Source: Candidatus Nanosynbacter sp. HMT-352 | Lineage (GTDB): Bacteria; Patescibacteriota; Saccharimonadia; Saccharimonadales; Saccharimonadaceae | Assembly: GCF_022819385.1 (NCBI RefSeq) | Contig: NZ_CP089290.1 | Location: forward strand, 496,001 to 560,000 | Reading direction: 5' to 3' | DNA length: 64,000 nt | Program-made: the position numbers and the translations under genes | The notes under the pieces: generated by a model | What the model was told of the DNA's origin: nothing | The model's input: the letters and a program-made list of their open reading frames with translations, nothing else | Database searches by the model: none | Part shown: piece after piece, positions 8,907-20,853 of the stretch | Layout: the number at the start of each line of letters is the position of its first letter | Numbering within the stretch: the first letter of the stretch is position 1

Positions 8907-9115
8907 TACTTGCTCTCCTTTGTATTATTAATTTGTGTCAGCAGGCGTGCAATTTCCTTTCGGAGTGAACGCAACGCTTTTGGATTAACTAATTCGCCAG
9001 CAGAGTGAGAACGCTTTGCTTGAAGTAGGTCGTTTCGCTTTTCAGCCAATTCCTTCTTCAAGTCGTCAATCGTCTTAACAACTGCTGCTTTAACAGATTT
9101 CTTCGTTTCAGCCAT
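8906..9115 (-). CDS. rpmC: 50S ribosomal protein L29
   Basis: A 69-aa helical L29 found near the peptide exit tunnel. The core LKKELAEKRNDLLQ... and LRKEIARLLTQINN matches the family. It has a short N-terminal extension. It overlaps rplP by one base. Confidence 0.95.
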   Translation of the reverse strand: MAETKKSVKAAVVKTIDDLKKELAEKRNDLLQAKRSHSAGELVNPKALRSLRKEIARLLTQINNTKESK

Positions 9116-9528
9116 TATGCGTCCTCCCGCTTGATGAACTTACATTTGACTGGCAATTTATGGCTAGCCAGACGCATTGCCTCGCGAGCAACTTCCTCTG
9201 AAACGCCCTGCATCTCAAACAGAACAGTACCAGCCTTTACCTTAGCAACGAAGAACTCTGGGTTACCTTTACCGCCACCCATCTTCAAGCCAAGTGGCTT
9301 TCGGGTAACTGGAGTGTGAGGGAAGATTCGAATCCAAATCTTACCACCACGCTTGATGTAACGAGTCATCGCCTGACGAGCAGACTCGATTTGGCGGGAG
9401 TTGATGCGCTCGTTTGATTGTGATTGCAATGCAAAGTCGCCGAACGCGATGTAATTGCCACGAGTTGCTTGACCGCGGTTTTTTCCAATACGCACTTTGC
9501 GGTGCTTAGTTTTCTTTGGTAACAGCAT
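9115..9528 (-). CDS. rplP: 50S ribosomal protein L16
   Basis: A 137-aa L16 with the N-terminal [10 protein letters not shown]...GRGQA-type region and the conserved RMGGGKG-equivalent ([15 protein letters not shown]). It shapes the A-site side of the peptidyl-transferase centre. It follows rpsC without a gap. Confidence 0.98.
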   Translation of the reverse strand: MLLPKKTKHRKVRIGKNRGQATRGNYIAFGDFALQSQSNERINSRQIESARQAMTRYIKRGGKIWIRIFPHTPVTRKPLGLKMGGGKGNPEFFVAKVKAGTVLFEMQGVSEEVAREAMRLASHKLPVKCKFIKREDA

Positions 9529-10164
9529 TTAGCGACTCCTTTCTCCCTTATAAATCCACACTTTCACGCCAATGATACCAGCTGGTGTCTGAGCACGAGC
9601 ACAGTGGAAGTCAATATCAGCGCGCAAGGTGTGTAGAGGCACTGAACCTTCAATTACCTTTTCGCGACGTGCCATTTCAGCACCGTTCAAACGACCAGCC
9701 ACCTCAATACGAATACCTTTCGCGCCAGCATTCATGGTGTTTTGTGCGGTCATTTTAGTTGCACGGCGGAAGTTGATTCGGCGCTCCAATTGGCGAGCGA
9801 TATTCTCAGCTACCAATTTGGCTGCCAATTCTGGACGGCGAACTTCTTCAATGTTGATACGAACTGGCTGGCCAGCAATCTTCTCAACTTGCTTCTTCAA
9901 TTCGTTCACGCCAGCACCACCGCGACCGATAACAACACCAGCTTTTGCCGTGTGAATTGTAATCGTGATCAAGTTAGCGCTACGCTCAATCTCAATGCGA
10001 TTGATAGTTGGGCGTGAGGCAAATTTCTTTTCAATCAACTCGCGGATTTCGTGATCCTGACGAATCGCCTCTGCAAACTCTTTTTTATTGGCCGTAAACC
10101 AACGAGAGCTCCAGTTCTTATTGACCTGTAGGCGGAAGTTGATTGGATTCACTTTTTGACCCAT
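9529..10164 (-). CDS. rpsC: 30S ribosomal protein S3
   Basis: A 211-aa S3 with the N-terminal MGQKVNPINFRL, a KH domain containing the GRGGAGV loop, and the C-terminal RADIDFHCARAQTPAGIIGVKVWIYKGE. It forms part of the mRNA entry helicase. AGGAG lies before the ATG, inside the end of rplV. Confidence 0.98.
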   Translation of the reverse strand: MGQKVNPINFRLQVNKNWSSRWFTANKKEFAEAIRQDHEIRELIEKKFASRPTINRIEIERSANLITITIHTAKAGVVIGRGGAGVNELKKQVEKIAGQPVRINIEEVRRPELAAKLVAENIARQLERRINFRRATKMTAQNTMNAGAKGIRIEVAGRLNGAEMARREKVIEGSVPLHTLRADIDFHCARAQTPAGIIGVKVWIYKGERSR

Positions 10165-10623
10165 TTACTTCTCCTCCTTTTTTGCTGCCGGTTTAGCGGC
10201 TTTTTTAGCTGCAGGCTTAGCAGTTTTTGCTTCTGCCTTAGCTTCGGCCTTTTTTGCAGGCGCTTTCTTTGGCTTTTCCGTGCCAGTTACTTCAACTAAA
10301 ATATTTGAAGTCTTTTTCTGGAATGGCAAAGCGCGGCCACGTGATGCAGGCTTAAAGCGGCGCAAACGCGTACCAGTAGTAACACTCAAAGTAGTAATTA
10401 TCAAACTTTTAGCGTCCAAGCCGTGGTTGTTGATGGCGTTTGCCTTAGCGCTTTCGATAGCCTTCTTAACTGGGCTAGCAGCGCGCTTTGGAACGTGCTC
10501 TAAGATAACTAGCGCATCAGCTACAGTACGACCTCGCACCAAAGCTGCGACTAGACTTACCTTACGTGGCGCCTGATCGACACCTTTTGCGTAAGCACGG
10601 ACAGTATAAGTTGTATCAGCCAT
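10165..10623 (-). CDS. rplV: 50S ribosomal protein L22 with Lys/Ala-rich tail
   Basis: The first ~112 residues are a normal L22, ending in the tunnel-lining loop region with RGRALPFQKKTSNILVEV. About 40 extra residues rich in Lys and Ala (repeated PAKKAEAKAEAK and KPAAKKA units) follow. The tail is basic and of low complexity, likely to bind rRNA on the surface. Confidence 0.96.
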   Translation of the reverse strand: MADTTYTVRAYAKGVDQAPRKVSLVAALVRGRTVADALVILEHVPKRAASPVKKAIESAKANAINNHGLDAKSLIITTLSVTTGTRLRRFKPASRGRALPFQKKTSNILVEVTGTEKPKKAPAKKAEAKAEAKTAKPAAKKAAKPAAKKEEK

Positions 10624-10625
10624 GA

Positions 10626-10892
10626 TTACTTCTTATCCTTTCCACCGTGTTTACGGAATTTACGAGTTGGACTAAACTCACCGAGTTTATGACCAACCAT
10701 GTTTTCGGTAATCAGCACTGGTACGTGCACTCTACCGTTGTGAACAGCAATCGTTCGACCAACCATCTCTGGTGTAATAGTCGAAGCGCGCGCCCACGTT
10801 TTGATAACGGTTCGATCGTCAAGGCTAAGAGCAGCAATTTTCTTTGCTAGCTTTACATCGACGAATGGACCTTTCTTTAATGAACGACTCAT
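10626..10892 (-). CDS. rpsS: 30S ribosomal protein S19
   Basis: An 88-aa S19 beginning [12 protein letters not shown] and containing [11 protein letters not shown], both hallmarks. It contacts S13 in the 30S head. It lies in canonical order between L2 and L22. Confidence 0.98.
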   Translation of the reverse strand: MSRSLKKGPFVDVKLAKKIAALSLDDRTVIKTWARASTITPEMVGRTIAVHNGRVHVPVLITENMVGHKLGEFSPTRKFRKHGGKDKK

Positions 10893-10898
10893 CGTGAT

Positions 10899-11738
10899 TT
10901 ACCTCTTCCTCTTCGCGTCGTGACGCGTGCGTACGATTAATTTATTCGAGCCTTTACGGCGACGAGTTCGATAACCTAATGTCAATTGACCCCAAGGAGT
11001 ACGTGGTGCCTTACCAGTACCGTGGCGACCACCGTCACCACCACCATGTGGGTGGTCTGCGGCGTTCATAACGACACCACGAACGGTTGGGCGAATACCC
11101 TTGCGGCGTTTGCGACCAGCTGAACCGATCTTAACATTTTGGTGCTGAACGTTACCGACTACACCGATAGCAGCGGTAGCTTCCAAGCGAACTTTGCGAA
11201 CTTCGCCAGATGGCAATTTGATAGTTGCGTAGTTGCCTTCTTTCGCCATCAACTGAGCTTTAGCACCGGCAGCGCGTACCATTTGTGCGCCCTTACCAGC
11301 GGTCAACTCAATAGCGTAAATCATCGTACCAACAGGAATAACTGACAATGGCAAGCGGTTTGAAGCCTCAATTGGAGCTTCTTCGCCAGTTCGGATAGTT
11401 TTACCCTTAACCATTGAGGTGTCAGCCAAGATGTAGTGGTACAAATTGTACTGATCCTTAACTCGAGCAATACGAGCTGAGCGGTTTGGATCGTATTCGA
11501 TTTCTTCAATCGTCAAGGTCAAGCCTGCTGGCAAATTATGGTTCACCAAGCGGTAGTGACGACGAACGCCGCCTCCGCGATGACGAACAGTAATTCGACC
11601 TTGGTTGTTGCGACCGGCATTTTGCTTTTTAGCTTTAATCAGACTTTTAAGAGGTTTTCTTGTTGTAATGTCTGACAAATCCTGACTCGTCATGCCGCGA
11701 CGAGCAGGAGTGGTTGGATTGTAAGCTTTCACTGGCAT
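10899..11738 (-). CDS. rplB: 50S ribosomal protein L2
   Basis: A 279-aa L2, required for subunit association and peptidyl transfer. The C-terminal region has the conserved NAADHPHGGGDGG loop, with the histidine implicated in activity, and the family GRNNQGRITVRHRGGG near the N-terminus. Confidence 0.98.
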   Translation of the reverse strand: MPVKAYNPTTPARRGMTSQDLSDITTRKPLKSLIKAKKQNAGRNNQGRITVRHRGGGVRRHYRLVNHNLPAGLTLTIEEIEYDPNRSARIARVKDQYNLYHYILADTSMVKGKTIRTGEEAPIEASNRLPLSVIPVGTMIYAIELTAGKGAQMVRAAGAKAQLMAKEGNYATIKLPSGEVRKVRLEATAAIGVVGNVQHQNVKIGSAGRKRRKGIRPTVRGVVMNAADHPHGGGDGGRHGTGKAPRTPWGQLTLGYRTRRRKGSNKLIVRTRHDAKRKR

Positions 11739-12058
11739 TACTTGGTCTCCTCCATCTGCTGCTCTACTGCGTCAAACACATCGAGCTTATCGCCTTCTTT
11801 CAGCGTCACGTAAGCCTTCTTCCAATCCTTGCGCGTTGTTGTGCCAGGATAACGATTCTTGCCACGTGAGAAGCGTACAGCTTTGCCGTCTTGTACTAAG
11901 GTTTTAACCTTAACTACAGTAACGCCAAATTGTTCTTCTACTGCTGATTTGATTTCGTTCTTATTCAAGTTAAGTGGAACTCGCAGCACATATACGCCGT
12001 TAGCGCTCTGTGCGTAAGCCTTTTCACTAACGCGTGGGATAATAATCGTCTGTTTCAT
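11738..12058 (-). CDS. rplW: 50S ribosomal protein L23
   Basis: A 106-aa L23, which lies at the tunnel exit and docks trigger factor and SRP. The segment PRVSEKAYAQSANGVYVL and KNRYPGTTTRKDWKKAYVTL match the family. It overlaps rplB by one base. Confidence 0.96.
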   Translation of the reverse strand: MKQTIIIPRVSEKAYAQSANGVYVLRVPLNLNKNEIKSAVEEQFGVTVVKVKTLVQDGKAVRFSRGKNRYPGTTTRKDWKKAYVTLKEGDKLDVFDAVEQQMEETK

Positions 12059-12059
12059 A

Positions 12060-12659
12060 TTACGCTTCCTCCTTACCCAACCATGCAGTAATTACAGGTA
12101 GAGCTTTCGGTGTTATAACGATTGTATCCGCATTCAGAATGTGATAAACGCTTAGATAATTAGCGCGAACCACCAAAACGTTCTGAATATTATTTGTAGC
12201 GCGCATAAGTTCTGGCGTCTTCTCATCTACAACGATCAGAACACGGCGCTCGAACTTGTTGTCGGCTAGGAATGTTGCGACTTCCTTGGTCTTGCCAGTA
12301 GTCTTAACATCTTTAACGACAATTTTCTTAGCTTCGTTAGCTACGGTCAAAGCTTGGCGAACTGCCACTTTCTTAGCAGTCTTTGACAATTTTTTAGTGT
12401 AATTTTCGTTGCCGCGTGGGCCAAATACCACACCACCGCCGCGCCAGATTGGGTTACGAGTTGAGCCAAAACGTGCTCGACCAGTTCCCTTTTGCTTCCA
12501 TGGTTTTTTACCACCACCAGAAACTTCGCCGCGCTGCTTGGTTGTAGCGCTAGCTAGGCGTGCGTTTGCCAAGTAGCTGTCGTATGCCAATTTCAACAAT
12601 TCGTGATTTGGCACTTCCACAGCAAAAATGTCTTTAGGAAGTTTGGTTGAATCTGCCAT
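12060..12659 (-). CDS. rplD: 50S ribosomal protein L4
   Basis: A 199-aa L4 with the extended-loop motif KPWKQKGTGRARFGSTRNP that reaches into the exit tunnel. In many bacteria L4 also represses its own S10 operon; whether that holds here is unknown. It overlaps rplC by one base. Confidence 0.98.
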   Translation of the reverse strand: MADSTKLPKDIFAVEVPNHELLKLAYDSYLANARLASATTKQRGEVSGGGKKPWKQKGTGRARFGSTRNPIWRGGGVVFGPRGNENYTKKLSKTAKKVAVRQALTVANEAKKIVVKDVKTTGKTKEVATFLADNKFERRVLIVVDEKTPELMRATNNIQNVLVVRANYLSVYHILNADTIVITPKALPVITAWLGKEEA

Positions 12660-13273
12660 TACTTGTTACCTCCTAAAATAATCAGCCCCTTTCGTGGTCC
12701 AGGAACAGCGCCCTTAACCCCGATTAGATTGGTCTCTGGATCAACATATGCCACTTCCAAGTTCTTAACAGTAACACGTTCGTGACCCATATGGCCAGCC
12801 ATCGTCTTACCCTTGAAAACTTTTTGTGGATACATCGAGCCAATTGAACCTGGCTTACGAGTATTACCTTTACCACCGTGCGTCTTACGATGACGCTTAA
12901 AGTTGTGGCGTTTAATGGTTCCAGCGAAACCTTTACCTTTGCTGGTTCCGGTTGCATCGACAAAATCGCCGACTTCAAACGCGGAAACATTAATTTCACT
13001 GCCAACTTTCAGATCCTCTGGAATCTGGTCGACACGGAATTCCCGAATATGTTTCGGGGTCACTTGGGCTGGCTTAACGTGTCCAGCCACGGCCTTGCTC
13101 AGGTTCTTACCCTCTCCAAAAGCTACCTGTACCGCATTGTAACCGTCGGTTTCGACAGTCTTCACCTGAGTAACGGTGACAGGGCCGGCTTGGATCAGCG
13201 TTACCGGAATGGCTTTGCCGTCTTCAGCCAAGAGCTGGGTCATACCAAGTTTGGTACCGAGAAGTGTTTTCAC
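12659..13273 (-). CDS. rplC: 50S ribosomal protein L3
   Basis: A 204-aa L3, an early assembly protein near the peptidyl-transferase centre. LLGTKLGMTQLL opens the protein and KGKGFAGTIKRHNF with the HGGKGNTRKPGSIG loop follows. It starts with GTG preceded by GAGGAAAA. It is the first gene of the cluster; rpsJ, its normal upstream partner, lies 1.8 kb away behind two unrelated genes. Confidence 0.98.
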   Translation of the reverse strand: MKTLLGTKLGMTQLLAEDGKAIPVTLIQAGPVTVTQVKTVETDGYNAVQVAFGEGKNLSKAVAGHVKPAQVTPKHIREFRVDQIPEDLKVGSEINVSAFEVGDFVDATGTSKGKGFAGTIKRHNFKRHRKTHGGKGNTRKPGSIGSMYPQKVFKGKTMAGHMGHERVTVKNLEVAYVDPETNLIGVKGAVPGPRKGLIILGGNK

Positions 13274-13420
13274 TTTTCCTCACTCCCACTTAAATACTCC
13301 TGATGATGTGCGGTTTCTGGATTCTGAGAGGATATTAAATATAAACACCCGTTCATAACCAGACCTGCTCATTCACCAAGGAGAACAGTTGATATTACGC
13401 GTAATAGAAATTACCTCGTA

Positions 13421-13450
13421 ATTATAGCACATGAAGCTATAGACTGTCAA
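13421..13450 (-). promoter_or_regulatory. Promoter of the rplC ribosomal cluster
   Basis: Minus strand TTGACA (13445-13450), 18-bp spacer, TATAAT (13421-13426). Transcription would start near 13414 and give a ~140-nt untranslated leader before rplC, containing the perfect palindrome ATTACGCGTAAT at 13394-13405. The leader is long enough to host autogenous ribosomal-protein control, but I see no known leader motif. Confidence 0.8.
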
Positions 13451-13465
13451 CGAGTCCGACTAGGG

Positions 13466-14560
13466 TCAGCCCTCTGAGGAATCTGATTTTTTATAAATAG
13501 TTGCTAAGTTTGTATCAAGAGCGCATACTTTACCTGTTCCCATAACTTGAGCGCCAACCAACACTGCTATTTCTGTGTCTGTGTCTGCGAAATATTTTTC
13601 TGCTAAATAATCAAGCGCGTTTAGTCCGCTTGGGTAACATAAATCTGGAAAGGCTTGGCGCAGCTCTGCTAGACTTCCTTTAGTGAGCTCGGCCTTCTCT
13701 CTAATACGTGTAAGCTTTGCTGATAGATCTAGTAATGTATAGCCATCTTGTCGCAGTGATTCTGCGTCTCTCTCGATCCGCCGAGTAGCCTCTTCCAAGT
13801 CATCCCCGAACATTTTCTTATAGGCGGCTTCCAGGGCAGCTTCTTGTTCGCGCTTTTTTCTGTCTGCTCGCCGTTGCTTGATTACACGTTCGGATTGTTT
13901 AAGAAGCTTTTCTAATTTCTCTTCACGCTCCTTATCAGTTAAGGCAAAAAACTCTTCACTTTTAGATTTCTTACTCTCGTAATCATCTATGCTCCCGCAT
14001 GATATAGCTCCTCGGACGCTCGCTTTGCTAAAGCCAAGACACTCCAGTATAGCTAGCCTACCTAAGTTTAAAGCTCCAAGCTGAAGATATTCACAAAGAA
14101 GGCTGTCCTCATCTAGTTCGTCGTCGAGCACTTGACGGCGCAGAGTAAGGATCGTCCCTTCAGTTACTTTAGCGTGCCTATCTATCAAGCGATCTCTATT
14201 TTCTTTAGCAATCATCCCTGACTTTATACATTTATCTACCACCTGTGTTGTTTTTTGCCTACTGAGGCGTCTTGCCTCTGCCTCTACTAACATACGAGAT
14301 GTAGTCGTTATGATTTTATAGCCGGGATCTTCCCGTAAATTGTCAGCATTGCCGAAGACAGCCAAGGCTTCTCTCTGTTGAGGATTCAACTCCTCTTCTG
14401 GTGGAATTATAGACCAAGTATCTGGACGTAGTTTGTCAAAATACTCTACAACCTCTGGATCTGATGGCAGATCCGGCCCATAATTAACCTTTATATCAGC
14501 AGCTTTAATACCGTCTAAAATAGTTGGGATCGACGAAGAGTTAGATCTAGTGTTTTCCAT
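13466..14560 (-). CDS. Unknown 364-aa coiled-coil protein
   Basis: I do not recognise this family. The protein is hydrophilic, with no signal peptide or membrane segment. Its centre (about residues 200-270) is a charged helical stretch rich in Lys, Glu and Arg (for example EREEKLEKLLKQSERVIK) likely to form a coiled coil. The N-terminal part has LNPQQREALAVFG and a helical region that might be a DNA-binding fold, but that is speculation. A perfect TTGACA-N17-TATAAT lies 6 nt before the ATG with no Shine-Dalgarno, so the mRNA should be leaderless. It is inserted between the S10 and L3 genes, which are usually adjacent. Confidence 0.85.
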   Translation of the reverse strand: MENTRSNSSSIPTILDGIKAADIKVNYGPDLPSDPEVVEYFDKLRPDTWSIIPPEEELNPQQREALAVFGNADNLREDPGYKIITTTSRMLVEAEARRLSRQKTTQVVDKCIKSGMIAKENRDRLIDRHAKVTEGTILTLRRQVLDDELDEDSLLCEYLQLGALNLGRLAILECLGFSKASVRGAISCGSIDDYESKKSKSEEFFALTDKEREEKLEKLLKQSERVIKQRRADRKKREQEAALEAAYKKMFGDDLEEATRRIERDAESLRQDGYTLLDLSAKLTRIREKAELTKGSLAELRQAFPDLCYPSGLNALDYLAEKYFADTDTEIAVLVGAQVMGTGKVCALDTNLATIYKKSDSSEG

Positions 14561-14566
14561 GTTTTT

Positions 14567-14595
14567 ATTATACTAAAAAATAGCTAAAATGTCAA
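14567..14595 (-). promoter_or_regulatory. Consensus leaderless promoter
   Basis: TTGACA (14590-14595), 17-bp spacer, TATAAT (14567-14572), then 6 nt to the ATG at 14560. The expected start point is the A of the ATG. Confidence 0.85.
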
Positions 14596-14658
14596 TCATA
14601 GTATTTACATTAATAGCAGAGATTATTAATATATCCCTTAATATTTCGTAAGCATAAG

Positions 14659-14991
14659 CTAAATCATCACGCCAACCGGCGTAAACGAGGTCAGAATTGC
14701 CATGAAAATTATCGTGACGTACCAAATTTTCCGGTTGAATTGATATTTCTCAATCTTTAATACCAGCAGCAACGCAATAAATAGCCCGACAGGAATAGCC
14801 TGGACAACCAAACCGCCAACTTCAACTGGATTTTTTAGACGAAGCCACAGCGCACTTAATATCACAAAAACCACCAATTTCAAGAAAAATGAACCGTCAT
14901 TGTCATAAATGCGTTCGCGCCCTTTGCGACTAAATAGCTCGCTAGACTTCGAGCGGTTGCGAGCATAAGTACGAGTTTTTTGTTTTGTCAT
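14659..14991 (-). CDS. Small membrane protein, three predicted helices
   Basis: A 110-aa protein with a strongly basic N-terminal 30 residues (RTYARNRSKSSELFSRKGRER) followed by three hydrophobic stretches at about residues 36-50, 58-80 and 90-108. The arginine-rich start predicts a cytoplasmic N-terminus. No family is recognised. TATAAT lies 12 nt before the ATG; the gene is downstream of the rpsJ terminator and is probably expressed from its own promoter. Confidence 0.75.
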   Translation of the reverse strand: MTKQKTRTYARNRSKSSELFSRKGRERIYDNDGSFFLKLVVFVILSALWLRLKNPVEVGGLVVQAIPVGLFIALLLVLKIEKYQFNRKIWYVTIIFMAILTSFTPVGVMI

Positions 14992-15013
14992 AAGCTAAAT
15001 GAAATTATAGCAT

Positions 15014-15040
15014 AAAAAATCCGCCCCATTCAAGAGGCGG
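15014..15040 (-). terminator. rpsJ terminator
   Basis: On the minus strand CCGCCTC-TTGAAT-GGGGCGG is followed by ATTTTTT. It directly follows the rpsJ stop codon. Confidence 0.85.
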
Positions 15041-15060
15041 AAATTTTATATATCGTTAAA

Positions 15061-15378
15061 TTACATACGAATTTCAGCATCAACGCCAGCTGGCAAATTC
15101 AAGTTCTGCAAGCTGTCAATCGTCTTTGGTGTAGCGTTTGTAATGTCAATTAGACGCTTATGAACGCGGCGCTCGTAAGATTCACCACCAGTTTTGTAAA
15201 CGTGCGGACTCTTTACGACAGTGTAAGTGCTGCGTCGAGTTGGCAAAGGCACTGGACCAGCCACGTTAGCACCTGTGCGAATTGCGGTGTCGATAATTTG
15301 TTTTGCTGATTGGTCAATGACTTTGTGGTCATAAGCCTTCAGACGAATACGGATTTTAATTCCTGTATCTTGAGCCAT
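15061..15378 (-). CDS. rpsJ: 30S ribosomal protein S10
   Basis: A 105-aa S10 (NusE), part of the 30S head and of transcription antitermination complexes. [20 protein letters not shown] and [20 protein letters not shown] are diagnostic. The frame opens 7 codons earlier, but AGAGGAGGAG directly before the ATG at 15378 fixes the start there. It forms a single-gene unit with its own promoter and terminator, separated from rplC. Confidence 0.97.
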   Translation of the reverse strand: MAQDTGIKIRIRLKAYDHKVIDQSAKQIIDTAIRTGANVAGPVPLPTRRSTYTVVKSPHVYKTGGESYERRVHKRLIDITNATPKTIDSLQNLNLPAGVDAEIRM

Positions 15379-15468
15379 AGCTCCTCCTCTTATGTGCAAT
15401 CTCGTAACCTCTAATTGCCCTATTTACAGTCAATCGAGTTCTCGAGATAAATTATTATTAACTATGCG

Positions 15469-15497
15469 ATTATATCAGCAATTTTTGGCTTTATCAA
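15469..15497 (-). promoter_or_regulatory. rpsJ promoter inside the 3' end of ldh
   Basis: TTGATA (15492-15497), 17-bp spacer, TATAAT (15469-15474). The -35 and most of the spacer overlap the last codons of ldh. It predicts an ~85-nt leader for rpsJ. Confidence 0.75.
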
Positions 15498-16416
15498 GAT
15501 GAGAAATCATTTCCGCAATAATTCCAGCGGATTTATTCAGCGATTCTTTTTCTCGCTTAGTAAGCGGATAGCCCGCCAAAATCTTCACGCCGTCGCTGCT
15601 GATTGTTGATGGCAATCCAAGCACAACATTATTCAATCCATATTCACCTTCAGCCAAAGAGCAAACAGGATAAACCGTGTGTGTCGATTTTCGGAGCGCC
15701 GAAACAATCTTAGATACAACAAACCCAATCGCAAAATATGTCGATTTCTTTGTTTCAATCACCCGATAAGCTCGGTCGCGAACCTTCTGCTCAATTCCGT
15801 CAATCATTTCCTCTGTAAATCCGGGATATTCCTTAATTGGCACTTCACCAATTTGCGCCGTCTCAATTGTCGAAAACGATGAATCGCCATGCTCGCCCAA
15901 AATATAAGCATCAACCGCTTTGCTATCAACATTGAACGCGTCCGCCAAATACGACTTCATTCGCGAAGTATCAAGCGTCGTGCCCGTCCCGAACACACGA
16001 TTTTTCGGCAAACCAGATTCCTTAAGCGCCACGTAAGTCAAAACATCAACGGGATTACTGACAATTACCAAATACGGCTTCGCGCCATTCGCTATAATAT
16101 TCTTCACGATATCACGCATAATTTTTGCATTAACGTCAATCAGCTCCAACCGAGTCTGACCAGGAAGCTGCGGCGCACCCGCGGTAATCACAACGATGTC
16201 ATCGTCATTGATGTCAGAATAATTTCCCGTATGAACCACGACATTTCTGTCAATTCCCATCGCGTCATTAATGTCGGCCGCTTGACCCCAAGCCAAATCC
16301 TCATTACGGTCAATCAACACAATCTCTTCGATAACACTACGCAACGCGCACGCATAAGCCGCCGTCGCACCGACCATTCCGCCTGCGCCAACAATTAGCA
16401 ATTTCTGTTTATTCAC
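15475..16416 (-). CDS. ldh: L-lactate dehydrogenase
   Basis: Reduces pyruvate to L-lactate with NADH, closing glycolytic redox balance in a fermenter. The dinucleotide-binding GAGGMVGATAAY is at the N-terminus. PQLPGQTRLEL carries the Gln that selects lactate over malate chemistry and the catalytic-loop Arg. GEHGDSSF holds the active-site His. Length is 313 aa. GTG at 16416 is preferred over the TTG just before it because AAGGAGA stands 5 nt upstream. It lies between tuf and rpsJ. Confidence 0.95.
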   Translation of the reverse strand: MNKQKLLIVGAGGMVGATAAYACALRSVIEEIVLIDRNEDLAWGQAADINDAMGIDRNVVVHTGNYSDINDDDIVVITAGAPQLPGQTRLELIDVNAKIMRDIVKNIIANGAKPYLVIVSNPVDVLTYVALKESGLPKNRVFGTGTTLDTSRMKSYLADAFNVDSKAVDAYILGEHGDSSFSTIETAQIGEVPIKEYPGFTEEMIDGIEQKVRDRAYRVIETKKSTYFAIGFVVSKIVSALRKSTHTVYPVCSLAEGEYGLNNVVLGLPSTISSDGVKILAGYPLTKREKESLNKSAGIIAEMISHLDKAKNC

Positions 16417-16510
16417 CAAAATCTCCTTTTTCTGTTTTATATTAGATGTCTTTATTCTGCCATAAACATTACCGCTTTGTCAATTAACTCCTTCTTGCGG
16501 CAATCAAAAA

Positions 16511-16532
16511 ATCCCCCGAATTTTCGGGGGAT
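16511..16532 (-). terminator. tuf terminator
   Basis: Perfect stem ATCCCCCGAA/TTCGGGGGAT followed on the minus strand by a T-run. It separates tuf from ldh. Confidence 0.9.
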
Positions 16533-16556
16533 TTAATTAGGCTTGTGTTATCAAGA

Positions 16557-17741
16557 TTATTTGTTAATCTTTGTAACAACACCAGCACCAACTGTACGGC
16601 CACCTTCGCGGATAGCAAAGTTCAAACCTTGCTCCATAGCGATTGGTGCAAGCAACTTAACCTTGAAGGTTACAGTGTCGCCTGGCATAACCATTTCTTT
16701 GTCAGCTGGCAATTCAACTTCACCAGTAACGTCAGTTGTGCGGAAGTAGAACTGTGGCTTGTAGCCCTTTGAGAATGGAGTGTGGCGACCGCCTTCTTCC
16801 TTCTTCAAGATGTAAACTTCAGCTTCAAACTCAGTATGTGGAGTAATTGTGCCTGGCTTTGCCAAAACTTGACCGCGCTCAATGTCACTGCGCTCAATAC
16901 CACGTAGCAAGACACCTGCGTTGTCACCTGCTTGACCTTGGTCAAGAGATTTCTTGAAGGCCTCAATACCAGTTACAACTGACTTCTGAGTTGGCTTCAA
17001 ACCAACGATTTCAACTTCGTCGTTCAATTTAACAACACCTTGCTCGATACGACCAGTTGCTACTGTACCACGACCCTTAATTGAGAAGACGTCCTCAATT
17101 GGCATAATGAATGGCTTGTCCATGTCACGTGCTGGCTCTGGAATGTAGCTGTCCATTGCGTCAACCAATTCCATAATAGCGTCTTCGTATTTCTCGTCAC
17201 CTTCAAGAGCCTTAAGTGCAGAACCCTTGATAATTGGAGCGTCTTTGTCGAAGCCGTTCTTTTCAAGAAGTTCGCGAACTTCTTCTTCGATCAGCTCAAC
17301 CATTTCTTCATCAGCCATGTCCATCTTGTTCAAGAAGACAACGATCTTTGGCACACCAACCTGCTTTGCAAGCAAAACGTGCTCACGAGTCTGAGGCATT
17401 GGGCCGTCAGTTGCAGCGATAACCAATACCGCACCGTCAACCTGAGCAGCACCGGTGATCATGTTCTTGACGTAGTCAGCGTGTCCCGGCATGTCAACGT
17501 GTGCATAGTGACGATTCTTTGATTCATACTCTTGGTGTGAAGACGCGATAGTAATACCACGTTGCTTCTCTTCTGGTGCGTTGTCGATCTGGTCGTACGC
17601 AACAGGTTTGTTAACTGCGCTTGGTAGGCGCTTTGCCAACACTGCAGTAATCGCAGCAGTCAGCGTAGTCTTACCGTGGTCAACGTGGCCCATTGTACCA
17701 ACGTTAACGTGCGGTTTGCTTCGGTCAAATGCATCTGCCAT
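16557..17741 (-). CDS. tuf: Elongation factor Tu
   Basis: Delivers aminoacyl-tRNA to the ribosome as a GTP complex. The G1 motif [10 protein letters not shown]3 DMPGHADY and G4 NKMD are intact, and domains 2 and 3 follow in a 394-aa protein of normal length. GGAG lies upstream of the ATG after a ~75-nt leader. It is not next to fusA or rpsG/rpsL here, so the str operon is broken up. Confidence 0.98.
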   Translation of the reverse strand: MADAFDRSKPHVNVGTMGHVDHGKTTLTAAITAVLAKRLPSAVNKPVAYDQIDNAPEEKQRGITIASSHQEYESKNRHYAHVDMPGHADYVKNMITGAAQVDGAVLVIAATDGPMPQTREHVLLAKQVGVPKIVVFLNKMDMADEEMVELIEEEVRELLEKNGFDKDAPIIKGSALKALEGDEKYEDAIMELVDAMDSYIPEPARDMDKPFIMPIEDVFSIKGRGTVATGRIEQGVVKLNDEVEIVGLKPTQKSVVTGIEAFKKSLDQGQAGDNAGVLLRGIERSDIERGQVLAKPGTITPHTEFEAEVYILKKEEGGRHTPFSKGYKPQFYFRTTDVTGEVELPADKEMVMPGDTVTFKVKLLAPIAMEQGLNFAIREGGRTVGAGVVTKINK

Positions 17742-17822
17742 TTGTAGAAGTTCTCCTTAATTTAATTATTATTTTTCACGCGGGTACAGTCCATAAAAAA
17801 GACCTCACGGCGTATGAGTTTA

Positions 17823-17851
17823 ATTATAACGATTTTCCAATCAGTTGTAAA
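17823..17851 (-). promoter_or_regulatory. tuf promoter
   Basis: TTTACA (17846-17851), 17-bp spacer, TATAAT (17823-17828) on the minus strand, immediately downstream of the tgt stop codon. Confidence 0.85.
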
Positions 17852-17855
17852 TAGT

Positions 17856-20781
<2,926 letters not shown>

Positions 20782-20853
20782 ATTGCTATATATTATACAA
20801 CTTTAATCGATATTTACAAGCATAGCTCCTTCTGTATGCTGTATACTAGAAAC

